Positions 45,267 through 56,800 of a DNA stretch of 64,000 bases are shown in pieces (the stretch's first letter is position 1; each line of letters begins with the position of its first letter). Below the pieces are notes generated by a model. The model searched no databases and was not told the DNA's origin. It was given only the letters and a program-made list of their open reading frames with translations. The DNA comes from Auricularia sp. M13. Taxonomy: Eukaryota; Basidiomycota; Agaricomycetes; Auriculariales; Auriculariaceae. The stretch covers positions 3,720,001 to 3,784,000 of the forward strand of contig CM073195.1 in NCBI GenBank assembly GCA_037042915.1, written 5' to 3'. A program made the position numbers and the translations under genes.

Positions 45267-45992
45267 TGTTAAGCCTGCTGTGCCTTGGGGGTTTGGTTGC
45301 AAGGATAGTCGAACGTCCGGGCGCAGAGAACACTCGAACGAACAACTAGAGCCTTCGGTGCGTTATTGAGCACACCGGCTACGTCGAGTAGCACGACCGA
45401 AGGGACCGCGAGCAGCAGAGGACTCAGACGAGTAAGTCGGGCGAAGGGAGAACCCAGAGGCGAAGTCGAGAGAGAGAGAGATAGAGTGTGCGAGGGGCAC
45501 GACTATGTCGATTTCGTAACTGGGGAGCTAGATACAAAGTCGAGGGTCTTTTATACCTGGGGAGATGATCCGATGTACTCGGAGTGTATCCTAGAGACGA
45601 AGGAGAAGGGGCCTCAGATCAATAGAGATCGTCGTCATCGGCCGATAGGATGAGTAAGAGCGAGTGGGTAAGGTATCGGGGGATCGGGCGAATGACGAGA
45701 GGCGAATGACTAAGACGAGTGGAGCGAACCGGATATGAACACTATCGATACAGTAGGGACAAGGCGAGTTAGGTGGATGTATGCGAGTAAGGAGAGAAGC
45801 TAGAGAAGTGAGGGAGAGGTCTAGAGGTAGAGGACGATGAGGAGAACATATCCCGAGCATATGAACACGAGGGGAGATAAGCCGGGTATTCGGGAGCTTG
45901 ACCGAGTTGACCGAGTTGGCCGAGTGACGTAGAATGACGCCGAGTGATGCCGAGAGCACGTGGGGTCCGCGGGCCGGGGCACGGGCGTAACA
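45267..45992 (-). repeat. 3' LTR (726 bp)
   Basis: Direct repeat of 53159-53884, TG...CA ends. The 95-codon open frame inside it (45366-45653) and in the other LTR is not called as a gene. Confidence 0.92.
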
Positions 45993-45996
45993 GTAT

Positions 45997-46005
45997 CCCC
46001 CCTTT
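45997..46005 (-). other. Polypurine tract
   Basis: On the minus strand AAAGGGGGG lies 4 bases before the 3' LTR, the expected primer for plus-strand DNA synthesis. Confidence 0.75.
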
Positions 46006-46189
46006 ACGTCCTGAGCCCACGAAGGACTGCAGCAACGCAAGGTGAATACGAAAAATGAGATAGCACGCACTCGAGTCCGAATGGGGCCAAAAGATCGGGT
46101 CGGGTCGGAACGGGTCGGACGCAGATTAAAAGTGGTTGGGTCGGGAGTTGAATCGTCGAACCACTCTTGTCTTCTGCCCGCCGCCCACC

Positions 46190-47428
46190 ATGCCGCGATA
46201 CGAGTCGCTCGAGGATGTCGCCGCCGCGTACGACCGCAAGACCGTCGGCGCCGTCATGAGGTCGCTCGAGGACGACCCGACGATGGAGGCGCTGATCGCA
46301 GCGCACGAGGACGCAAAACGGACGCTCGGCGGCCTGCAGCAAGAGGCCGTCGACGAAGAGGACCTCGACGCGATCGAGGCGTTCAGCGCGCGCAGGCGCC
46401 AGGCGAAGGCCGAGCTGCGCCTGGCGGCGCAGCGACGCCGGGATGCTGGCCGAGCGCGTGGCCAAGATCGCGGGTGGACGCGGGCGCCAAGGCGGCGAAG
46501 AGCCAGGCGTCGCCGGCGAAGGCGCCGACCACGAGCACGAAGGCGCCGGCGAAGGACGCGAGGGAGACCGAGTCGCCGCCGAAGAGGCGGAAGGCCATGG
46601 AGGTATGGGTCGAGCTACCTCGACTGCGCGATTTGGCTAAGGTGCGCTTTTGTTTTAGGTCGATGTCGCGAAGACGACTCAGGCGCCGCGCAAGGTCGCG
46701 CCGAAACCCGCGCCGGTCGCGGTCGCTCGCTCGCCGTCGCTCGGGGCGGGCGAGACGCTCGAGGACGACGACGAGGTCGAGGAGCTCGCGAGCCCGGTGG
46801 CGCCGGCCGCGAAGCCCAAGCCCAAGCCCAAGCCGCGCGCAGGCGGCAAGTTCACGGATAGGTGGCCGGAGGTGCCGTACGGGACGCGGTTCCCGAGCCA
46901 GGTAAGTCTTCGGTTGTTCGTGTTTTGCTCGCCGGGACTGACGACGAGTAGTGCGAGGCTTGCGCCAAGCGCGGCGGCCAGTGCGTTCGGCAGCACCGGT
47001 CGAACACCTGCACCGCGTGTCATCAGACCCGGGGCAAGTGTACGCACTCGGGCAAGCCGTTCGTGCCGCGCGGCGAGAAGAGGGCGGCGTCGCCGAGTGC
47101 GTCGCCCGAGCGCCCCAAGAAGGTGCGCATCGTCGAGGGGACGACGCTGGGGACGAGGGCGGCCGAGGACCGCGCGAAGACGGCCGAGCACCGCAGGGTC
47201 GTGGAGAACCACGCCCTGTGGACAAACAACTCGGTGCACAACATCGAGAGGATGTTGTACCGGATGCTGCAGTGGCAAGCGCAGCAGTTCGGCCAGTCGA
47301 TCGACGAGTCGATCGACAATCCGTTTTCGAGCGAGGAGGAGGAGGAGGCCGAGGAGGAGGTCGAGGAGGAGTCCGAGGAGGAGGACGAGGAAGCGGTCGA
47401 GGAAGCGACCGAGGACGCGGACGAGTAG
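46190..47428 (+). CDS. Antisense Zn2Cys6 zinc-cluster protein of the Gypsy element
   Basis: It lies inside the LTR element but opposite to gag-pol, between pol and the 3' LTR, ending tail-to-tail 120 bp from the pol stop. ATG 46190; exons 46190-46602, 46659-46901 and 46952-47428, with GT-AG introns of 56 and 50 bp. The N-terminus MPRYESLEDVAAAYDRKTVG is followed by helical, charged sequence and a basic Pro/Lys linker. Exon 3 opens with the cluster CEACAKRGGQC ... CTACHQTRGKC, spaced CX2CX6CX8CX2CX6C, exactly the fungal Zn2Cys6 DNA-binding consensus. A basic region follows, then a helical segment NSVHNIERMLYRMLQWQAQQF and a long Glu tail. Two one-base breaks (about 46440 and 46472) lie in exon 1. 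Likely nuclear and DNA binding; control of the element's own transcription or integration site is inference. Confidence 0.7.
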
Positions 47429-47548
47429 GCGATAGAATAGAGTAGTAGCGGGTGCGACCAAAGTCGCCCAAAAATGTAATAAATGACTGTTTCTTGGAAT
47501 CGAGTGAAAAGCGAGTGAGCGAAGAGATAGCGAGTGAAAAGCGAGTGC

Positions 47549-50500
47549 TTAGATGTTTTCGAATTTCTTGAGGATCTGCTGGAATTCTTGATAACTGCCG
47601 GGAGCGCTGGGATTTGCAGCATAGAAGTCTTGAACTGCTTCCTGCGCGTGTTCGAGATTTTCGGAGCCCATCTCGGTGGTCTCGGGGTCGTCGGGAGTGC
47701 CGATGTGACCGATCCAGCGAATGCGAAAACGAAGGCGCGAGTGACGATGGCGATTGTCGATGCGTACGCTGAGTACTTCGAGCTCGTACTCTTGCTCGCC
47801 GTCGACGACGACGGGCGGAGGGGTTCTTGACGTTGACCGGGGAACGCTTCTCGAGGGTGGGGTTCGAGTTGCGAGACGTGAAAGACCGGGTGTACGCGAG
47901 CGAGGTAGTCGGGTAGGCTGAGGGTGAACGATTGCGAGCTAGGTTGATCGACGATCGGGAACGGGCCTAGGTAGCGATCGGCAAGTTTGCGAGTGGGCTG
48001 CGTCGTCTTGATGTGCTCCGAGAGGACGTAGGCCATGTCGCCGACCTTGAAGTCAGGCGGGGGAGTGCGTCGAGCATTCGCAGATGCAGTGTAACGTTTC
48101 TGAGCGGCAGCGATCTGCTCCTTCAGGACGTCCTGCAGTTCGTGGATGTCGACAGCGAAGTCGCGGGCGCGAGCAGAGGCAACGTCGCGCTCGGGGTAGA
48201 CGGAGATGTTCGGGTGAAAACCCTTGTTGGCGAAGAAAGGCGAGACACCAGTCGAGTCGTTCGGGGTGTTGTTGTACGTGAACTCGGCGAGAGGGAGTAG
48301 CTCGGACCAGTTGTCCTGCTCGTAGTTGCAGTAGAGACGAAGGTACTGCTCGAGCGTCTGGTTCGTGCGTTCGACTTGACCGTTCGCCTCCGGGTGGTGA
48401 CCCGAGGTGAAGTGCATGGTCATGTTGAGGAGCGAGCCGAGTGCGCGAAAGAAGCGGGAGACGGTCGGAGCCGCGGTCGGTAGAGACGTGCGAGGGAGCG
48501 CCATGTTTGGCGAAGACGTGGATGAGGAAGAGACGCGCGAGTTCTTCGGAGGTGATCTTGCCCTTGGTCGGGACGAAGATACCCTGCTTCGAGAGGCGAT
48601 CAATAATGACGAGGATCGCGGTGTAACCGTTGGACTCAGGGAGTTGTTCGATGAAGTCCATCGAGATCGAGTCCCAGTTGCGAAGCGGAATCGGGAGCGG
48701 TTGAAGTCGACCGTACGGCTTGTGTCGTCGAGGTTTGCTGCGCCCACAGGTGACGCAGGCCTGGACGTAGGTACGAATCGAGTCGCGCAGGTCGGGCCAG
48801 TAGTACTGCGGGGCGACCATCTTGAGTGTCTTGTTCTGACCCGGATGGCCAGCGAGCGGGTGATCGTGCTTTCGCGAAGGATACGAAGGCGACAATCGAG
48901 AGCGTTCGGTACGTAGATCCTGCCCTTGAACAGCAAGAATCCATCGTCCGAGGCCGACCAGTTGATCGCGTCATCGGTGCCGAGTTTCGAGCGAATGTCG
49001 AGAGCGAGTTCGTCCGAGTCGTACGAGGCGCGAATGTCATCCCGAATGGACTGAGTGTCCATGATCGTGGCTGCGCGAAGGAAAGTCTCTTCAGCATACG
49101 TCGCGCGAAGGGAAGCGGCGAACTGTTCCGAAGTAAAAACGGGTCGGAAGTTCTGCGGGTTTGCGCTGGCGTAGCCACCATCCCCCTTTTGAGATAGACG
49201 TCGTGGCGGCGAGTGAGAGCATCGGGTTTGCCGCCGAGTCGACCGGGTCGAAAGCGAATGAGGAGGTTGAAGGTAGAAAGGTACTCGGACCAGCGAGCTT
49301 GCCGACGAGTGAGCATCTTCGTGGTGGAGAAATACTCGAGGTTCTTGTGGTCCGTGACGACGTCTATTGGGGTCTCGGCCCCTTCGAGGTAGTGTCGCCA
49401 TAGTTCGAAAGCCTCGAATATCGCGAGTAGCTCCTTGTCGTGCGTGTCGTAGTTGAGCTCGGTGGGAGTGAGCGTGCGCGAATGGAAAGCGACGGGGTGA
49501 ACAGAGCCGTCCGGGAGGACGTGCGAGAAGATCGCCGCGATCGCGTAGTCGGAAGCGTCAGTCTCGACGACGCGAGGGAGAGCGGGATCGAAGTGGTGAA
49601 GGACGGGAGCGCAAGTGAACGCCTTCTTGAGCTCGTTGAACGCAGCGAGGCATTGCGGAGTGAAGTTCCACGTTGCGGTCTTTCGAGTGAGACGAGTGAG
49701 CGGGACGACGATATCGGAGTAGTCGTAGATGAATCGTCGATAGAAGTTCGCGAAGCCGAGGAACGACTGGATGTCGCGAACGTTGCGAGGAACGGGCCAC
49801 TCGAGGAGGGTGGCAATCTTCTTCGGGTCCATGCTGATGCCCTCGGGGCTGATGATGTACCCGAGGTACTCAATGGTGTCAGCATGGAACTCGCACTTCT
49901 CGGGCTTACAGAAGAGGTCATTCTCCCGCAGCCGTCGAAGGACCTCTCGAACGTGTTCCTCATGCTTCGAGGGATCGTCCGAGTAGATGAGGATGTCGTC
50001 GAGGTAGACGGTGACCGTGACGTCGAGGAGGTCGGAGAAGATGTCGTTCATGAAGCGCTGGAAAGCGGCTGGAGCGTTCGTGAGACCGAAAGGCATGACG
50101 AGATACTCGTAGGTGCCGTAGCGCGTTCGAAAGGCAGTCTTCCACTCGTCGCCGGCCGCGATGCGAACGTTGCTGTATCCGACACGAAGATCGAGCTTGG
50201 TGAACTTCTTGGCGGTGCGAAGGCGGTCGAGCGTGGACGAGATGAGCGGAAGCGGGTACTTGTCCTTCCGAGTGATCTTGTTGAGCCCACGATAATCGAC
50301 GCATAGGCGAAGAGAACCGTCGGCCTTCTTGACGAAGAGAACCGGGCGCCACCCGGGGACGACGACGAGCGAATGTGTGTCCTTTGCTGAGGTTATCCTG
50401 AATGTACTCCCGAAGCGCGAGTTGCTCGGGCTCGGAGAGCGAGTAGATCGGACCGGATGGGAGAGGCTTGCCTTCTTCCATGTCGATCTTGAGATCGTAC

Positions 50501-51257
50501 GGCCGATGTTCAGGGAGTCGATTCGAGGCCTCCTTTGAGAAGACGTCGAGGAACTCGTGATAACACTCGGGGATGCCTTCGCCGGTTTCCGAGGCCGGGT
50601 TGGCAGACGCAGAGCGAGCGGGCACCGATGGATCTCGAATGTAGATGGCCGAGACCATCGAGCCGCGAAGTCGACGAGAGGTGTCGAAGGCTGCGGCGCC
50701 GATGATCTTGATGTCGACGCGAGCAGCGCCGCGCGAAGGGCGGTTTCGTCCATCGGCGGTTCGGGAGGCAGAGTACGTGGCGCGGGAGGAGGTGACGACG
50801 GAGTCGGAGGATCCGAGTCGAGCGAGAACCCAGGGACGAAACCCGAGGGATCCGAGGGCGAGACACGAGTGGGGAAAGAGATGCGGTGATGGAACCAGTC
50901 AATCCTAGGATTGTAGCGGGCCAACCAGCGGTATCCCAGCACTGCAGAGCAAGTCGGATCTAGAGTGGTGAGGAGGAAGTTGATGATCATCGAAGTTCCG
51001 CAAGGGAAGCGGACGGGAAGCGACACGTATTTGGAGATAACACCGCGATAGGAGCCGTCGAAGAGCCGAAGGCGTAGCGGTTGATCGAGAGACTTTTGAG
51101 GGAGTCGAAGACTCTCGGCGAACTGAGTATCGAGGAACTGATCTTCGGAGCCGGAGTCGACGAGTGTGCGAAAGGATAGGACAGCGTCGGAGGAAAGGAC
51201 GACGATGAGAGCGTCTTGATCGGTGAGCGCGGCAGCGTTCAACCGAGTGTAAGGCAT
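47549..51257 (-). pseudogene. Gypsy pol: protease, RT, RNase H, integrase, chromodomain
   Basis: The start ATG at 51257 lies 48 bp after the gag stop. Order on the minus strand: aspartic protease ([15 protein letters not shown]), reverse transcriptase ([38 protein letters not shown], catalytic [10 protein letters not shown]), RNase H ([25 protein letters not shown]), integrase with an H-H-C-C finger ([20 protein letters not shown]) and D-D-E core ([29 protein letters not shown]), then a GPFPIV/FHVSQLEPH block and a chromodomain-like end (EYELEVLSVRIDNRH, FRIRWIGH). The frame shifts by one base near 50650, 50385, 49190 (AAAAGGGGG on the coding strand), 48880, 48470 and 47825. All catalytic residues remain visible. 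Inactive as assembled unless some breaks are sequencing errors. Confidence 0.85.
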
Positions 51258-51304
51258 CTTGGGCTTGACGCAGTTGGCCCTAGATGCCCGTGGGGAACTG
51301 CCCG

Positions 51305-53126
51305 TTAGTTTTTCGCTTCTGCCGGGGCAGAAGCGGCGGCGCCCGAGGGAGCGGGAGCCGGCGTCGAGGAAGTCGCGGGTTGAGCCTTAGCGGCGCGACC
51401 CTTCGACTCGCGATTGTGAGCGGCCTTGCGGCACTCGGACGCGGTGTGGCCGGCGTGGCCACAGTAGAGGCAGAGGTTGTTATCGAGGCGACGGCGTCGT
51501 TCGGCGTCGTTGAGCTTGCCGTTCGAGTTGAGGTTCTTCGCGACGTCGTCCTTCGACTTGGTCGTGGTCTTCGAAGACGAGCGGGCCGAGGTCGAGGACT
51601 GACCCCTCGAGTTCGAGTGGTTGTTCGAGTTGCCGTTGTTGCCGTTGTTACCGTTGTTGGGAGCGCGTTGGACTTGGTGTTCGATCGGGAGCCCGATTGA
51701 GGCGTCGCGGTCGAGGTGGTCTTCTGCGCTTTGCGGGGTTCGTTCGCGTGCTCGAGAGCTTGCTCGTCCTTATCGATCCAGTAGTTGGCGTCGATGCTAA
51801 GAGCGAGCGCAGCGAGTGGCGTCAGGGAAGCCGGGCGTTGAGCTACTTGAGCAGCGAAGACAGATTTGATGCGGCGAGGGAGTCCGCGATAGAATTGCGA
51901 GGCGAGTGCAGCGTCGTCCCAGCCGAGCAGTTTGGCGTATTCGTCGAACTGGAGCTTGTAGCGGGCGACCTTGCCGTTGTCGGCCATTTGCAGTCGTCGA
52001 ATCTTGACTTCGGCGCGTTCGCGTTCGTTCGTGACGCCGAAGGTGATCGTGAGTTCGTTCTTGAATTCGTTCCAGTCTTCGAGGAACTCGTAACCGGGAG
52101 GCGGATTCGGGACGAGAGGAACGTAGCCGCCCCACCATTCCTTCGCCCGACCCGAGAGATAGGTCGCGGTGAAGAGAATCTTCTCGCGGGACGTCTGGTA
52201 CTTCCGAGGGTTGGCGAGGAAGTAGGTTTCGCAGTCGATGAGGAATCCGCGAAGTTTGTTGGCGTTTTCGCCGTCGAATTTGTCGGGTTTGGCGGCGTCG
52301 ATGCGAGAGAGCCGCTGTCGCGGTCGACGAAGTAGACACGAGGGACGTTGTCGTGTTGATCGTGGAATTGTCGTTCGCGATCGACGTCCGAGTCGTAGCC
52401 GTCCGACGGAGGGTCGAAGGGAGGTCCCAGGGGACCAGGAGGATCGTTACCGCCACCACCGCCCCCACCGCCGCCACCTCCGGGAGGAGGGTTCGGAGGG
52501 TGCGAGCCGTGCGAGTGGTGCGAGTGGTGCGACGAGGGCGAGGGAGCACCTCGATGACCACCACCGCCACCGCCGCCTCCGCCGCCTCCGCCTCCACCGC
52601 CGCCACCTCCGCCGCCTCCTCCGCCACCCCCGCCGCCACGCCGGGGCGTGTTAGGGGTGCCGGATGGGAAAAAGCCGCGGAACGACGAGGAGTGCTGCGA
52701 AAAGCGAGGAGTCGAGCGAGAGCCGGTGTACGGAACGAGCGCGAGAGGGTGTCGAGAGCCGAGCGAGTGAGTCGAGGGATGCGAGGGCGATCGCGTCGTG
52801 TGACTTGAGGGAGGGTAGGAACCGCTCGGGTCCGCGCGTAGTGTGGACTGGGCCGGCGAGAAACGCGAGGTGTGAAGCGAGCCGGAGAGAGTGTGTTGCG
52901 AGAGGATTTCGTCATCATCGTTCGGCGGTTGCGAGTGCCGAGATGATCCGAAGCGGCTAGTGCCCGACATCGAGACTGATGGCGAAGGCGTAGCCGGCTG
53001 AGGAGGTTGTTGGTCGCGAAGACGAGCCTGACGACGGGCTTCGCGAAGGATAGCGTCGGGGGAGTCGAGTAGAGGATGAGGTTCTTCCTGGTTTCTTCTG
53101 AGGTTCTGTCGAGTCCCAAAGGCCAT
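51305..53126 (-). pseudogene. Gypsy gag with CCHC zinc knuckle, frame-broken
   Basis: Structural protein of the virus-like particle. It starts MAFGTRQNLRRNQEEPHPLL (53126). A Ser/Pro/His-rich region and a glycine run (about 52560-52640, GC-rich) follow, then the capsid-like part (DWNEFKNELTITFG, ARYKLQFDEYAKLLGW, LASQFYRGLPRRIKSVF), then an Asn-rich linker and the zinc knuckle CLYCGHAGHTASEC (CX2CX4HX4C). It ends at 51305. One-base shifts near 52300 and 51660 split it. The glycine tract is a likely hotspot for length change. Confidence 0.8.
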
Positions 53127-53145
53127 ACAACTCGAGCGGAGCTCG

Positions 53146-53156
53146 AGTTACGAAAT
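53146..53156 (-). other. Primer-binding site, self-priming type
   Basis: Two bases inside the 5' LTR the minus strand reads ATTTCGTAACT. This is perfectly complementary to AGTTACGAAAT at 53413-53403 inside the same LTR, the predicted 5' end of the transcript. It has no TGG start expected for a tRNA 3' end. An adjacent hairpin, AACTCGAGC-TCC-GCTCGAGTT, overlaps the site. Confidence 0.75.
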
Positions 53157-53158
53157 AC

Positions 53159-53884
53159 TGTTAAGCCTGCTGTGCCTTGGGGGTTTGGTTGCAAGGATAG
53201 TCGAACGTCCGGGCGCAGAGAACACTCGAACGAACAACTAGAGCCTTCGGTGCGTTATTGAGCACACCGGCTACGTCGAGTAGCACGACCGAAGGGACCG
53301 CGAGCAGCAGAGGACTCAGACGAGTAAGTCGGGCGAAGGGAGAACCCAGAGGCGAAGTCGAGAGAGAGAGAGATAGAGTGTGCGAGGGGCACGACTATGT
53401 CGATTTCGTAACTGGGGAGCTAGATACAAAGTCGAGGGTCTTTTATACCTGGGGAGATGATCCGATGTACTCGGAGTGTATCCTAGAGACGAAGGAGAAG
53501 GGGCCTCAGATCAATAGAGATCGTCGTCATCGGCCGATAGGATGAGTAAGAGCGAGTGGGTAAGGTATCGGGGGATCGGGCGAATGACGAGAGGCGAATG
53601 ACTAAGACGAGTGGAGCGAACCGGATATGAACACTATCGATACAGTAGGGACAAGGCGAGTTAGGTGGATGTATGCGAGTAAGGAGAGAAGCTAGAGAAG
53701 TGAGGGAGAGGTCTAGAGGTAGAGGACGATGAGGAGAACATATCCCGAGCATATGAACACGAGGGGAGATAAGCCGGGTATTCGGGAGCTTGACCGAGTT
53801 GACCGAGTTGGCCGAGTGACGTAGAATGACGCCGAGTGATGCCGAGAGCACGTGGGGTCCGCGGGCCGGGGCACGGGCGTAACA
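53159..53884 (-). repeat. 5' LTR (726 bp)
   Basis: Direct repeat of 45267-45992. As the 5' LTR on the minus strand it carries the element's promoter; U3 is about 53414-53884 and R-U5 about 53159-53413. Confidence 0.92.
53413..53447 (-). promoter_or_regulatory. LTR core promoter: TATA box and predicted start
   Basis: Minus-strand TATAAAAG occupies 53447-53440. The A at 53413, 34 bases downstream, begins AGTTACGAAAT, which pairs with the primer-binding site. The spacing is standard for a TATA-directed start; the exact start is inferred from this coincidence. The same arrangement is present in the 3' LTR (45555-45521). Confidence 0.7.
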
Positions 53885-53889
53885 GGTAC
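53885..53889. repeat. Gypsy target-site duplication, right (GGTAC)
   Basis: GGTAC directly follows the right LTR and matches 45262-45266; it is part of the interrupted LINE coding sequence. Confidence 0.92.
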
Positions 53890-56800
53890 TAGACTCCTCA
53901 TGGTCGAAGTCATCAGGTTCAGCTATCTCTTCGAGATCTTCAACCGTACAGACCGCATGAGAGGTCTTTAGGCATCGCACCTCTCTCCTATATTCTCGCA
54001 GGGCATCTGGTTGTCCCATGGCTGGGTGTGCCCATATGGGCATATCTTCCCTTATGTGCTCTGGGATCTGAGGCGCATCGAGGGCGACATTATATTTTGT
54101 TGCAACCCTCACCATTTGCTGCAAGATGAAAGGGAGTTTCTGCTTGTTGGGTCGCCACACCTGTTGGAAGGGGTTGATGCGTGCGTCTGTTGGCACCCAT
54201 TTCTTGTCCTTGTTGATGATGGCAGTTCTGAAGATGAAGTCTGCCAGGTAGGTCCACATAGGACGCGTCTCATCATTTTTGATATATGCGCCCACCCATT
54301 TCAGGTATTGCGCATCATTTCTGCTCTCAGTGTGGAACAGACCCAGGCCTCCATGGTCTCTACCCAGGCGCAGAGTATCCATATTAATTGGGTGGCGGCG
54401 AGAGCCTGCCCAGAGGAAGTCAAGCGTCATTTTATCCAGGCGTTTTTCCAGCTTGGTTGGCATGCCTTGAGCAGCAGTAAGGTACTGGGTAAATCCGCCT
54501 ACCACAACCTGTGATATAATGCTTCTACCATTCAGCGAGGGGCGCTTACTTTCCCATCTTTGTAGAGTTTCAGCAATTTTGTCCTGGATGGAGGACCAGG
54601 CATTCACATTCTGCACTCCATTGCCTGGCCAGGTTCCAAGTATGCGAATGGGTTCGCCATCTCTGGCAATGCGCACTGAGTCTGGGATGGCAGGGTCCCC
54701 ATCTTTGAGGCATCTCGAATCCAGGACTTGTGTCCTGTACTCTTTTGTACCCATTGGAACGATTTCAGTTTTCTGTACATTGAAGCGAGCACCTGCTGCA
54801 AGGCACCACTGGTCCAGGATCTGGAAGAGGCGCTGGTAAGAGTCATTCTCACTCATGTACACTGTTGTATCATCTGCATACAATGTGGCGATTAGTTTGC
54901 CCTCAATGCCATCAATCTTGTAGCCTTGCAGCTCAGAGCGTCTGAGCATAGCTGAGAGCGGCTCTATTGCCAAGTTAAAAAGCAAGCAGGAGAGCGGATC
55001 TCCCTGCCTGACGCCTCTGGTAACTCTAAATTTTTTGCTTGCGAAGCCATTGATCATGACCACAGTGAAAGCATTTTCATATAGCGTCCTGACCGCATTC
55101 ACAAAGTGCTCTGGGAAGCCAAAGGCTTTGAGAATCTTGTGCAGATAGTCATGTCTTATGCGATCATAAGCTTTTTCCTGGTCCAGTGCCACAATGGCGC
55201 CATTTTCTTCCTTGGCTTCAGCGTAATCAAGGATGAGACTCGTGATTTTGGAATGGTCTGTGATACTGCGACCCTGGACAAAGCCAGCCTGAGATTTCTG
55301 AATGAGCTGGGGCGCAATGCTAGCCAGCCTGAGCGCCAAGGCCTTGGTGTAAATTTTGTAGTCTGTGTTGAGGAGTGTGATCGGCCTATAATTCGCGATC
55401 TCACTTCTATCTCCCTTCTTGTACAAGGGGCACAGCCAGCCTTCTGCGAATTTGGAGTCTGCGTCTAAGCCATGAAGTTCAATATCTTCAAAGACCATTG
55501 TCATCATACCCACGACGTCAAAGGTTTGATCTTCTTTGCCCCTGGATTTGCAGAACTGCTTGTGGATGACTTTCCAGAGTTCATATATGAGTCCATCTAA
55601 GCCAGCAGCTTTCCCACTTTTCGAGGACGCCAGAGATTCTGTTACATCCTCTCTTGATATTACAGCTGCTAGTTTGGCACGCGCGCTTGCATCTGCGCGA
55701 CGCTCCAGATGATCTAAAGCGTGCTCTATGGCCAGTGAGCGCGCAGCTTCATCTACGTCCAGATCTTTGGACTGGATTGAGTTGTGGTATTCTCCAGCCA
55801 AATCTGCCATATCGCGTGATTCCAGAACATACTGTGCTGGTTCACACCCTGGGCGCTTGAGTTGCATCATGGTATCACGCGGTTTTTTACTTTTCACCCA
55901 ACTGAACCAGGACTTGGACATGGTCTCTGCTTCCAGCCAGACACGTGTTGATCTATTCTGGAATATGGAGGTGTGCGAGCCATCCTGTAGATTGTAGATC
56001 TCCATTTCAGCTTTTCTGAGCTGCGCTTTTGCCTCTGTGATTTCATCAGGCGAGGATGCTGCTCTCAGGCAGGTTTTGGCAGAGTTTCTCTGTTCTTGCG
56101 CTTTTGTCAATTTTGTGCGCCTGGCGCAATTAAGATCTTTGCTTCTGGCCTTGGCTGCCTTTCTTATCTGCTCTTTCAGACGTTCCCAGGTACGCTGGGG
56201 GTTGTTGAATGCTGTCCTGCCCAAGAAGGCGATGGTGTCCATCTCTGACTGGGCGCTTTTGCCAAGTTTGTACACCTCTGACATGAAAACTTTGTCCCTT
56301 GTTAGGTTCTCAGACATGGTCCAGCGTCCAGGACCAATGTCTGGAGCATCTCTGCACACTAGTTCCACAGAGATTCTGCTGTGGTCATATGTATTTATGC
56401 CAGACACGTTGATTTCCCACTGTCTGCTGACCGCGCGCATTTTGTTGGTCAAGTAGATCCTATCAATGCGAGACATGGATGACAGGGGCATGTTCCTCCA
56501 TGTCCATTCGATGCTGTCAGGGAAGGTGTCTCTCCACCCATCTGTGACTTTCAGATACCTTTTGAGGTCTTCGAAAGACTGTGGTGCGTCAATCTTTGAC
56601 AATTTTGCAGGGAAGCGGTCGATGGGGTCCTCCACCTGGTTGAAATCTCCCAGCATGACATCTGGTTTGGGGATTTTGCCCTTTTCACGCCTGAGAGTCT
56701 TTTTTAGAGCCTCCCAGAACTCTTTATTTGCCTTGGCAGTGGTGGGCGCGTATATGGCGAGGACGACTAGGCTTGAGTCTCTGTGCCATTCGATTTTGCA

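Larger units (their letters stand above)
45267..53884 (-). mobile_element. Ty3/Gypsy LTR retrotransposon (chromovirus), 8618 bp
   Basis: Two 726-bp LTRs (45267-45992 and 53159-53884) appear identical, begin TGTTAAGCC and end GGGCGTAACA, and are flanked by GGTAC. On the minus strand the order is 5' LTR (right), primer-binding site, gag with CCHC knuckle, protease, reverse transcriptase, RNase H, integrase, chromodomain. An antisense (plus-strand) Zn2Cys6 gene comes before the polypurine tract and 3' LTR (left). RT before integrase and the C-terminal chromodomain place it among chromoviruses. gag and pol carry several one-base frame breaks, so the copy looks defective although its LTRs look young. 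Confidence 0.93.

Noticed and set aside
45366-45653. 95-codon frame repeated at 53258-53545
   Set aside because: It lies in both LTRs, opposite to the element's sense, and is fully explained by LTR duplication.
49186-49196. Programmed -1 frameshift between RNase H and integrase
   Set aside because: AAAAGGGGG looks slippery, but the codon phase does not fit a canonical X-XXY-YYZ site, and several other plain breaks occur in the same gene.
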